Source: Ruegeria profundi
Lineage (GTDB): Bacteria > Pseudomonadota > Alphaproteobacteria > Rhodobacterales > Rhodobacteraceae
Direction of reading: 5' to 3'
Length of the DNA stretch: 64,000 bases
NCBI RefSeq assembly: GCF_001507545.1
Contig: NZ_LQBP01000001.1
Location: forward strand, 248,001-312,000
Under the pieces are notes generated by a model. The model made no database searches. It was not told the DNA's origin and saw only the letters and a program-made list of their open reading frames with translations. Below, piece by piece: positions 8,820-16,109 of this stretch. Within the stretch, counting starts at the first letter, position 1; each line of letters starts with the position of its first letter. The translations under genes and the position numbers were made by a program.

Positions 8820-10124
8820 ATGTATCTCGAAATTGCTATCCTTCTTGCCCTCATTTGCCTGAACGGCCTTCTGGCCATGTCTGAACTTGCGGTCGTTTCT
8901 TCATGGCCCTCGCGGTTACAGACGCGCGCTGAGCGAGGCGACCGTGGTGCGCAAATTGCTTTGCGCTTGGCTGAAGAGCCGGGGCGGTTCCTGTCGACGG
9001 TACAAATCGGAATAACGCTTGTGGGCGTTCTGTCCGGCGCATTTTCAGGTGCAACGCTAGGTATCAGAATGGCCGAAGCCCTTCCCGGGCTTGGTCTGCC
9101 TGAGCGGTACGCCACCCAAGTCGGCGTCGGGATCGTTGTTGTCGTCATCACCTATTTGTCGCTGATTGTGGGCGAACTGGTGCCCAAACAGATCGCATTG
9201 TCCAACCCCGAGGCGGTCGCCTCCCGCGTCGCACCCGCAATGCGGTTTCTGTCGATTGTAGCCCTACCGTTGGTTTGGTTTCTCGATCGGTCAGGCAAGC
9301 TGGTGCTCACCGTCTTCGGTCAGTCTGGCCGCCGCGAATCCGGGGTGAGCGAAGAGGAAATCCGAACGCTTATCGCTGAGGCAGAAGGCGCTGGCGTGAT
9401 CGAAAAAGCCGAGACGGAAATGATCGCAGGGGTAATGCGTATCGCTGACCGGACCGCAAGGGGGCTGATGACACCCCGCCACGATCTTGAAATTGCCGAC
9501 GCTCAGGAAGACAAGGCGGCCATCCTCGCCCGCTTCCAAGCCTCAGGCCGGTCCCGACTCCCGCTGCGCGACGGTGCCGCAGACGATGTGATCGGCGTGC
9601 TGCACAGCCGAGACTTGCTCCACGCTCCGGAAAAAGGCTTCGATGCGCGGGCGTATATGCAGCCGGCAACTATCATCAACGACACGATGCCCGCGATCCA
9701 GGTCATCGAACGATTGAAGGACGCGGCGGTTCACATCGTGCTTGTGTTTGACGAATACGGGCATTTCGAGGGGATCGTTACACCGATGGATATCCTTGGT
9801 GCCATCACGGGCGGGTTTGACGAGACCGAGCAGGCAGAGCCTAAAGTAATCCAGCGAGACGATGGCTCACTTATCGTGGCCGGATGGATGCCGATCGACG
9901 AATTCGCGGATCGTCTGGGCCTGCAACTAAAACAGACACCTCAGTTTGAAACGGTTGCTGGGCTCGTTCTCGATTATGCGGCGAAACTTCCACAGGTCGG
10001 GCAATTCGTCGTCGTTGATGGCTGGGTGCTGGAGGTTATCGATATGGACGGGCGCCGCATTGACAAACTTCTTGTGTACAGGACTGAGGAAGCGGCCCCC
10101 TCCTACGCTAAAGGTCAGATATGA
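8820..10124 (+). CDS. CNNM/CBS-domain membrane protein (hemolysin C/CorC family)
   Basis: With this start the protein has 434 residues. An N-terminal CNNM (DUF21) domain of three to four membrane helices (about 1-150, with the LNGLLAMSELAVVSS motif) is followed by a CBS pair (about 180-300; LMTPRHDLE, IGVLHSRDL, FDEYGHFEGIVTPMDIL) and a C-terminal CorC/HlyC domain (about 315-400). Such proteins act in Mg2+/Co2+ export or resistance; the name hemolysin is historical. The ATG at 8820 fits the family N-terminus but has a weak ribosome site. Upstream in-frame starts at 8694 and 8751 would add 42 or 23 residues without obvious conservation. Confidence 0.85.
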   Translation: MYLEIAILLALICLNGLLAMSELAVVSSWPSRLQTRAERGDRGAQIALRLAEEPGRFLSTVQIGITLVGVLSGAFSGATLGIRMAEALPGLGLPERYATQVGVGIVVVVITYLSLIVGELVPKQIALSNPEAVASRVAPAMRFLSIVALPLVWFLDRSGKLVLTVFGQSGRRESGVSEEEIRTLIAEAEGAGVIEKAETEMIAGVMRIADRTARGLMTPRHDLEIADAQEDKAAILARFQASGRSRLPLRDGAADDVIGVLHSRDLLHAPEKGFDARAYMQPATIINDTMPAIQVIERLKDAAVHIVLVFDEYGHFEGIVTPMDILGAITGGFDETEQAEPKVIQRDDGSLIVAGWMPIDEFADRLGLQLKQTPQFETVAGLVLDYAAKLPQVGQFVVVDGWVLEVIDMDGRRIDKLLVYRTEEAAPSYAKGQI

Positions 10125-10488
10125 CCCCGGAGACCGCCTTGTGCCAGGCTGACGAACGTAGCCGACGCTCGTTTTTCGATAGTAGGTAAAAAAAGCTGGT
10201 GACAGCACATTTCGCCTTCCTCTACGCCTTGCATCCATTATCCGCCGCTAAGGCGAGCACGCACGCAGATTGAGACAAATCAAAGCGATGGCGCGCACCG
10301 CCTGCTAGCAACAAAGCGCATTCGGTGGGACGTTGCGGGACGTACTGTGTTCTCTGGCCTGATCCCTCGGGCAAGGCTGAACCGGTCACCATTGGCGTTC
10401 CAAGATCAACCGCGAAGACAAAGTTCGCAACCAAGGGACCCCCGCAGCGGCCCGAAAATGAACGGTTGGAGAAGGGAGAGACAGACCT
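10125..10488. other. Intergenic region between the CNNM and DUF6629 genes
   Basis: About 360 bases without a supported gene. Open frames occur on both strands, but none shows family resemblance or a good start. A purine-rich GAAGGGAGAG at its end (10471-10480) serves as ribosome site for the next gene. It may hold decayed sequence. Confidence 0.4.
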
Positions 10489-11175
10489 GTGTGCTTTTCA
10501 GCCTCTGCAAGTTTTACTACAGCAGCCGTTTTGATGCCAGTCGCCGCAATCACTTTGACAACCGCCAGCCGATACAACCGCAAATACCTTGGCTTTGCGG
10601 TCTTCCCGTTGTTTTTTGGGGTTCAGCAAGCTTTGGAAGGCGGGCTTTGGCTTAGTCTTGGACAGGGCGCACCTGAGACTACGCATTGGTTTGCCATCGG
10701 CTTCCTCTTCTTTGCCTACTTCTTTTGGCCTTTCTGGGTTCCCCTTTCCGCATATTTTGTCGAACCAAAGCGGCATCTGAAACGCATTTTTCTGATTTTT
10801 TCCCTATTGGGCGCCTTGCTTGGGGCTTTCTTGTTCGCCCCCCTTCTGTTTCTGGATGAGCCGCTTCCAATCCATATCGTACATCACTCGATTCACTACA
10901 GCTCGCCGCTGATGTGGGATAACGTCGTGCATCGAACGCTCATCCGCGGAGTCTATGCGATTATCGTTTGCGCGCCCATTCTGCTGTCTTCGATCAATGC
11001 CGTAAGAATGTTCGGGTATCTGATTACTCTCTCAGTCATTGGTGGATTTGTAGTCGCGCATTATGCCTTCACATCGATCTGGTGTTTCGCCGCAGCCATC
11101 CTCTCGTGCTATGTGCTTTTTATTATACGGGAGGCATCCAAAAGCGTTCCAACACACAGACCAAACGAAATCTGA
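10489..11175 (+). CDS. DUF6629-like multi-span membrane protein
   Basis: A 228-residue membrane protein beginning MCFSASASF, the signature opening of the DUF6629 group, followed by a helix, an FGVQQALEG motif and about six to seven hydrophobic segments. The start is GTG at 10489, with GAAGGGAGAG eight bases upstream. No function is known to me. The gene reads as more AT-rich, with many TTT and ATT codons, than neighbours such as choV, which hints at separate ancestry. It stands alone, with long non-coding flanks on both sides, inside the segment bracketed by tRNA-Asn genes. Confidence 0.75.
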   Translation: MCFSASASFTTAAVLMPVAAITLTTASRYNRKYLGFAVFPLFFGVQQALEGGLWLSLGQGAPETTHWFAIGFLFFAYFFWPFWVPLSAYFVEPKRHLKRIFLIFSLLGALLGAFLFAPLLFLDEPLPIHIVHHSIHYSSPLMWDNVVHRTLIRGVYAIIVCAPILLSSINAVRMFGYLITLSVIGGFVVAHYAFTSIWCFAAAILSCYVLFIIREASKSVPTHRPNEI

Positions 11176-11505
11176 AAGTCGCGTCGTGGATTCACCTGCA
11201 CGCGTGCCCAAGTGCCGCTGCGCGCGTTCGTGACACGACCGTCCGCTGCATTGCAGAGGGCGGCTTACCGAACTCCGGGGTTTCAGGTTAATTTCAGGAC
11301 GGCGGGGTTTTGCGTTTCTCGTATTACAGCGGTTGGCTTTCCAGGTTTGAACCGCTAACTGGGGTCCCAAAGTTACAAGGCACTGCCACTTGGAAGCGAT
11401 TTTGGTCCGGACAGCCGGGCCATCTTCCCGCTGACCGGCTTTCTGCTTGCGTAACAATACAATGACGCATTTACTGAGCGTGAAAAATAATACTGGGAGG
11501 CTCAA
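11176..11505. other. Intergenic region upstream of choX
   Basis: About 330 bases with no supported gene. The stretch just before choX is AT-rich (11450-11495) and ends in CTGGGAGG, the choX ribosome site. The choXWV promoter is expected here, but I could not fix its elements. Confidence 0.4.
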
Positions 11506-12429
11506 GTGAGAAAATCAACGCTACTAAGTACAGTCATTGCCGTTTGCGCAGGCGCGGCCTGGGCGGACTGCGATACCGTTACATTCTCGGATGTGGGATG
11601 GACGGACATCACCGCGACAACTGCAGCAACGACAACGGTTCTGCAGGCGCTTGGCTATGAAACAGATATCAAGATCCTATCCGTGCCGGTGACCTACACA
11701 TCCCTTGCCGATGGCGATATCGACGTCTTTTTGGGCAACTGGATGCCGACGATGGAAGCGGACATCGCACCCTACCGCGAGGCGGGAACCGTCGATACGG
11801 TGCGCGCGAACCTCGAAGGGGCCAAGTACACGCTTGCGGTGAACCAAGCCGCAGCAGACCTGGGGATCGGTAACTTCGCAGATATCGCCGCGCATCAGGA
11901 CGCCTTGGAAGGCAAGATTTATGGCATCGAACCTGGCAATGACGGCAACCGTCTTATCCAGGAAATGATCGATAACGATGCATTTGGGCTCAGTGGTTTT
12001 GAAGTCGCTGAAAGCTCGGAACAGGGTATGCTGGCACAGGTCGCACGTGCGGATCGGCGAAACGAACCGGTGGTTTTCCTGGGCTGGGAACCGCACCCCA
12101 TGAACGCCAACTTCCAGTTGACCTATCTTGAGGGTGGTGATGACTGGTTTGGCCCGAACCTTGGTGGTGCGACGGTTTTCACCAACACCTCGGCAGGCTA
12201 TGTCAGCGAATGCCCGAACGTCGGCAAGCTGCTTGAAAACCTGGAATTCACCCTTGCCATGGAAAACGAGATCATGGGCGCCATCCTTGATGACGGCCAA
12301 GAACCCGGCGATGCAGCAAAAACCTGGCTTGCGGCTAACACAGGCGTGCTCGATGGCTGGCTGGATGGCGTCACCACGAAAGATGGCGGTGACGCGATGA
12401 TGGCGGTCAAATCAGCGCTTGAAAACTAA
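11506..12429 (+). CDS. choX: Choline/betaine ABC transporter, periplasmic binding protein
   Basis: A 307-residue secreted binding protein with a signal peptide (about 1-20, cleaving after AWA). It resembles ChoX, the choline-binding protein of choline importers. Two cysteines after the signal (in ADCDTV and VSECPN) would form the one disulfide typical of ChoX, and aromatic residues in DVGWTD, GNWMP and LGWEPHP fit a cation-binding cage for a quaternary amine. The start is GTG at 11506, after GGGAGG. First gene of choX-choW-choV. Betaine or carnitine as ligand cannot be excluded. No betA/betB/betI genes are next to it. Confidence 0.88.
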   Translation: MRKSTLLSTVIAVCAGAAWADCDTVTFSDVGWTDITATTAATTTVLQALGYETDIKILSVPVTYTSLADGDIDVFLGNWMPTMEADIAPYREAGTVDTVRANLEGAKYTLAVNQAAADLGIGNFADIAAHQDALEGKIYGIEPGNDGNRLIQEMIDNDAFGLSGFEVAESSEQGMLAQVARADRRNEPVVFLGWEPHPMNANFQLTYLEGGDDWFGPNLGGATVFTNTSAGYVSECPNVGKLLENLEFTLAMENEIMGAILDDGQEPGDAAKTWLAANTGVLDGWLDGVTTKDGGDAMMAVKSALEN

Positions 12430-12446
12430 AGTAAAAAGACGACAAG

Positions 12447-12466
12447 GAGCCGGGAAACCCCGGCTC
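12447..12466 (+). promoter_or_regulatory. Hairpin between choX and choW
   Basis: GAGCCGGG and CCCGGCTC form a perfect 8-bp stem around the loop AAAC. No T-run follows, so it is not a typical terminator. Hairpins after the binding-protein gene of an ABC operon commonly protect that part of the message, giving more binding protein than permease. That role is inferred here. Confidence 0.65.
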
Positions 12467-12496
12467 TGTTGAGGTCGGCCAATATAGGGGGGCGGC

Positions 12497-13333
12497 ATGG
12501 ATTGGCTGACCGAAAACAAGATTCCGATCGGCATTTGGGCAAGAGACATTTTTGACTGGATGCAAATCAATCTGGCGTGGTTCTTCGACACGTTGTCGGA
12601 CCTGATGGACGCGTTGATCGACAGCATCCTTTGGGTGTTGCAAACCCCCCACCCACTGATCATTGTCGGCGTCTTTGCCCTGCTCACTTGGTTATTGCAG
12701 CGTAACTGGAAAACCTGCGTACTGGTGGTAATCGGCTTTCTGTTCATACTCAACCAAGGGTATTGGGAGGAAACGACCGAAAGCCTTACTCTGGTGCTGT
12801 CTGCCTGTATCGTATGTATGGCTGTTGGCGTGCCGATTGGCATCGCTGCCGCACACCGGCCGAAACTTTATTCCTTTATGCGTCCGGTTCTGGATCTGAT
12901 GCAAACCCTGCCGACTTTTGTTTACCTGATCCCGGCCATCGTGTTTTTTGGCATCGGGATGGTGCCGGGCCTTCTGGCGACGGTCATCTTTGTCGTACCG
13001 GCGCCGATCAGGCTGACCTATCTTGGGGTGTCCGCAACGCCCAAGTCACTGCTTGAGGCCGCGCAAGCCTTCGGAGCGACCGGGCGACAGATACTCTGGA
13101 AGGTCGAGCTTCCGTATGCCTTTCCGCAGATAATGGCGGGTCTGAATCAGACGATCATGTTGTCGCTTTCGATGGTCGTCATCGCGGCGCTTGTCGGGGC
13201 GGACGGTTTGGGTGTGCCTGTGGTGCGTGCCCTGAACCAAGTCAACACGGCTCTCGGGTTCGAAAGCGGCTTTGTCATCGTCGTTGTCGCAATAATTCTT
13301 GACCGGATGCTGCGAGTGGAGCGCAAGAAATGA
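12497..13333 (+). CDS. choW: Choline/betaine ABC transporter, permease
   Basis: A 278-residue inner-membrane permease of the ProW/ChoW type with about six to seven helices. The region QTLPTFVYLIPAI is typical of quaternary-amine permeases, and the EAA loop (about residues 178-200, LLEAAQAFGATGRQILWKVELP) is the contact with the ATPase. It lies 67 bases after choX, beyond the intercistronic hairpin, and its stop overlaps the choV start (ATGA). The length matches ChoW. Confidence 0.92.
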   Translation: MDWLTENKIPIGIWARDIFDWMQINLAWFFDTLSDLMDALIDSILWVLQTPHPLIIVGVFALLTWLLQRNWKTCVLVVIGFLFILNQGYWEETTESLTLVLSACIVCMAVGVPIGIAAAHRPKLYSFMRPVLDLMQTLPTFVYLIPAIVFFGIGMVPGLLATVIFVVPAPIRLTYLGVSATPKSLLEAAQAFGATGRQILWKVELPYAFPQIMAGLNQTIMLSLSMVVIAALVGADGLGVPVVRALNQVNTALGFESGFVIVVVAIILDRMLRVERKK

Positions 13334-14382
13334 CCCAACAGCCCGCTGTCATATTCGACAACGTTTCCATCGTCTTCGGTGATAACCCCAAAGCCGCGTT
13401 ACCTTTGATGGATGAAGGCCGAGAGCGTCCCGACATACAGAAAGAAACCGGGCAAATCCTCGGGGTTCACAATTGCTCACTCGAGGTCAAAACGGGTGAG
13501 ATTCTGGTTCTTATGGGGCTCTCTGGTTCTGGCAAATCGACGCTTCTGCGCGCGGTGAACGCGCTGAACCCGGTCGTGCGCGGCTCGGTCACGGTCCACG
13601 ATGGGGAGTGGAGTTGCAACGTCACATCTGCTGGGGCTGAGGACCTTAGAAAGGTGCGTCGTGAATGCGTATCGATGGTTTTTCAGCAGTTTGGCCTCTT
13701 GCCCTGGCGCAGCGTGTCAGAGAATGTCGGACTTGGCCCGGAACTGGCAAAACTGCCAAAGGCGGAACGTAACGAGCGGGTGAAGAAACAGCTTGAGCTC
13801 GTCGGGCTGTCCGATTGGGCGGACCGTCGTGTCGGCGAGTTGTCAGGCGGAATGCAACAGCGCGTGGGACTGGCCCGCGCCTTCGCGACTGAAGCGCCAA
13901 TCCTTCTCATGGACGAACCTTTTTCGGCGCTGGACCCACTTATACGCACCAAGCTTCAGGACGAACTTCTTGAGCTTCAGGCGCGCATCCGCAGGACGAT
14001 CATCTTCGTCAGCCACGACCTCGACGAGGCCTTCAAGATCGGCAACCGCATCGCGATCATGGAAGGCGGGCGGATTGTGCAATGCGGGACTCCGCGCGAG
14101 ATTTTCACCCAACCGGTCAATGATTACGTCGCCGACTTCGTGGCGCATATGAACCCGCTTGGCGTTTTGTCGGCTGCGGACGTCATGGAGCCCACATCCG
14201 GTGAGCCAACGGAAACAGTGCCCGAAGACACCGCCATCGTGGACCTGATGGATGTGCTTGCCAATAACGACGCTACAATCGGGGTCACGCAGGACGGAGC
14301 GCTGGTAGGACAAATCACACAAGGCGCTTTAATCGCGCGGCTCGTCGATCCCAGTGGCGCGGCAAAGACCTCAGACAATTAA
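13330..14382 (+). CDS. choV: Choline/betaine ABC transporter, ATP-binding protein
   Basis: A 350-residue ATPase of the ProV/ChoV type. Walker A is GLSGSGKST (63-71), the Q-loop lies in FQQFGLLPW, the signature is LSGGMQ (171-176), Walker B is ILLMDEP (191-197), and the switch His is in FVSHDLDEA. The long N-terminal segment before Walker A is characteristic of quaternary-amine importers. After about residue 285 a short CBS-like tail follows, which in relatives senses ionic strength. Coupled to choW by an ATGA overlap; last gene of the operon. Confidence 0.92.
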   Translation: MTQQPAVIFDNVSIVFGDNPKAALPLMDEGRERPDIQKETGQILGVHNCSLEVKTGEILVLMGLSGSGKSTLLRAVNALNPVVRGSVTVHDGEWSCNVTSAGAEDLRKVRRECVSMVFQQFGLLPWRSVSENVGLGPELAKLPKAERNERVKKQLELVGLSDWADRRVGELSGGMQQRVGLARAFATEAPILLMDEPFSALDPLIRTKLQDELLELQARIRRTIIFVSHDLDEAFKIGNRIAIMEGGRIVQCGTPREIFTQPVNDYVADFVAHMNPLGVLSAADVMEPTSGEPTETVPEDTAIVDLMDVLANNDATIGVTQDGALVGQITQGALIARLVDPSGAAKTSDN

Positions 14383-14522
14383 CGTTCTTGGCTGTCCATC
14401 CCGGCGACGAACGACATAGGATCGACAAAGTCCACATCGTTGCAGTTGATGACCCTTTCTTGCGCCTCGACCCAAGCGAACGGCGCAACCGGCTCAGACT
14501 CTCACCGCGAAAGCCCCCGGCA

Positions 14523-15443
14523 TCAGAACAGCAATGCTCCGGTGGTAGGCAGAAGGACGGAATAGACACTTGTCGATGCGGTAATGAACAATCGGTTGCG
14601 CTTCGGCCCACCAAAACAGACGTTTGAGACCTCTTCGGGGATGAATATCTTGCCCAGCAGTGTCCCATCGGGGTGATAGCAATGAACGCCATCTTTGGCG
14701 CTGGTCCAGATGCGATCCTGGGTATCGATCCGGAACCCGTCAAAGACGCCTGCTTCGCATTCCGCAAATACCTCCCCGCCTGAAAGACTTCCGTCGGCGC
14801 CGACGGAGAATGCCCGGATATGGTGTTCACCGCTGGGATAGCGGGTGCCGCCGCTGTCTGCGATATAGAGCGTCTGTTCGTCTAGCGAGAAGGCAAGGCC
14901 ATTGGGGCAGGCAAAGTCACTTGTCACCTTTGTAATGTCACCGGTTGCAGGGTCCAGGCGATAAACATGCTCACCATCGAGCTCAGATTCGGCTTGAAAG
15001 CCTTCGTAATCCGACTCGATCCCATATGCCGGATCACTGAACCAGATCGTACCGTCAGACCGCACAACCACGTCATTCGGGCTGTTGAACCGCTTTCCCT
15101 CAAAATGGCTGGCCAAAGTCGTGACAGAACCATCATGCTCAATCCGAGTAACACTTCGCGTTCCATGCTCGCACGCCACGATCCGCCCTTGGCGGTCGAG
15201 CGTGGACCCGTTGGTATAGCATCCAAGGCCCGAGCGGATGTCTGCAACAGCCCCTGTCAGTTCATCCCAGCGAAGCCTTCGATCATTAGGAATATCGCTC
15301 CAGATAAGGGAACGGAACGCCGGGGAATAAACGGGCCCCTCGGTCCACTTACCGCCCGTCCAGATTTGTTCTATTGGCTCATCCAACTTGATGCTGCGCG
15401 CGAACCTTTTATCGCGGATTTCGTAGTTTTCTGTCTTAGTCAT
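14523..15443 (-). CDS. SMP-30/gluconolactonase family lactonase
   Basis: A 306-residue six-bladed propeller hydrolase of the SMP-30/gluconolaconase/LRE family. These enzymes bind one divalent metal and open sugar or other lactones. Expected metal-site residues are visible: Glu in TEGPVY, Asn in SPNDVVV, Asn in CPNGLAFS and Asp in FDGFRID. The protein has no signal peptide, so it is cytoplasmic. It is divergent from an HxlR regulator 66 bases away, with inverted repeats between them, so it is probably that regulator's target. The exact lactone is unknown. Confidence 0.87.
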   Translation of the reverse strand: MTKTENYEIRDKRFARSIKLDEPIEQIWTGGKWTEGPVYSPAFRSLIWSDIPNDRRLRWDELTGAVADIRSGLGCYTNGSTLDRQGRIVACEHGTRSVTRIEHDGSVTTLASHFEGKRFNSPNDVVVRSDGTIWFSDPAYGIESDYEGFQAESELDGEHVYRLDPATGDITKVTSDFACPNGLAFSLDEQTLYIADSGGTRYPSGEHHIRAFSVGADGSLSGGEVFAECEAGVFDGFRIDTQDRIWTSAKDGVHCYHPDGTLLGKIFIPEEVSNVCFGGPKRNRLFITASTSVYSVLLPTTGALLF

Positions 15444-15461
15444 TGGAAGCGTCAGTCCAGT

Positions 15462-15509
15462 TTGCTATAAAATCCATAGCTACATAAATCACTATAGAAA
15501 GTATAGCAA
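15462..15509. promoter_or_regulatory. Inverted-repeat operator between the lactonase and HxlR genes
   Basis: The outer pair TTGCTATA (15462-15469) and TATAGCAA (15502-15509) form a perfect 8-bp inverted repeat. Nested inside are GCTAT/ATAGC (15464-15480) and CTAT/ATAG (15492-15506). HxlR proteins bind short AT-rich dyads of this kind. The right half-site ends directly at the GTG of the HxlR gene and overlaps a TATAGA -10-like element, so binding would block both genes. The role is inferred from position. Confidence 0.7.
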
Positions 15510-15872
15510 GTGACCAAGATACCAGTTCCAGGGCAGCCCGTGCGGGGATCAAAAAGCGGTGCGCCCATTATGGCGTTGTTCGATCTTATTGGACGGCATT
15601 GGGCCATGGGTGTGATTTGGACCCTTAGCGAAATCGGACCATGCACGTTCAGAAAGCTGCAAGAGGAATGCGAAACAATCTCGCCCGCGGCTTTGAACAC
15701 ACGCCTCAAGGAACTGCAGGCAGCAGGTTTCGTGCATCGGGTAGACGCCGGATACGCGGCAACGGATTTGGGCTATCGTCTTTACGCGCACCTCCGCCCT
15801 CTGGGCGATTTCAGCAAGGAATGGGCAAAGCACTTAACCGCGCCGGACGACCAAAGCAGGTCAGCATCTTAA
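15510..15872 (+). CDS. HxlR-family winged-helix transcriptional regulator
   Basis: A 120-residue DNA-binding protein. The HxlR pattern is clear: RGSKSGAPIMALFDLIGRHW (about 12-31), then GPCTFRKLQEE, ISPAALNTRLKELQAAG as the recognition region, and a wing around GYAATDLG. The start is GTG at 15510, directly abutting the operator half-site. There is almost no 5' leader or Shine-Dalgarno sequence, so leaderless translation is possible. It probably represses itself and the divergent SMP-30 lactonase. It has Cys in GPCTF and EEC but lacks the N-terminal Cys used for redox sensing in YodB-type members. Confidence 0.88.
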   Translation: MTKIPVPGQPVRGSKSGAPIMALFDLIGRHWAMGVIWTLSEIGPCTFRKLQEECETISPAALNTRLKELQAAGFVHRVDAGYAATDLGYRLYAHLRPLGDFSKEWAKHLTAPDDQSRSAS

Positions 15873-15977
15873 CTTTGCGCAGCGAGTTGGCCTATCCATT
15901 CGGTGCACAAGTGCATCTGTGACCAGCACTAAGTTGAGCGCGTTAGCGTTTTTCGACTAAAAATCTTTTGCACCCTC

Positions 15978-16006
15978 TGGACGGCGCAGAAACGGGTTGC
16001 TATACG
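15978..16006 (+). promoter_or_regulatory. Promoter of the second tRNA-Asn gene
   Basis: TGGACG (15978-15983) and TATACG (16001-16006) with a 17-base spacer, ending 11 bases before the tRNA. Both hexamers and the spacing match the promoter of copy 1, while the spacer sequences differ. That pattern is expected if only the hexamers are under selection. Confidence 0.75.
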
Positions 16007-16017
16007 GCGCGGACCGT

Positions 16018-16092
16018 TCCGGCGTAGCTCAGCGGTAGAGCAGTTGACTGTTAATCAATTGGTCGTAGGTTCGATCCCTACCGCCGGAGCCA
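16018..16092 (+). tRNA. tRNA-Asn (GTT), copy 2
   Basis: Identical in all 75 bases to the tRNA-Asn at 8577-8651, including the GTT anticodon and the encoded CCA (16090-16092). It converges with the DmdB-like gene, whose stop lies 18 bases downstream. The two copies form a direct repeat about 7.4 kb apart. Confidence 0.97.
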
Positions 16093-16109
16093 TTTTCAAC
16101 TTTCCCCGA

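Noticed and set aside
11032..11505. 157-codon minus-strand frame overlapping DUF6629 and the choX upstream region
   Set aside because: No start context or recognisable domain, and it covers the expected promoter region of choX.
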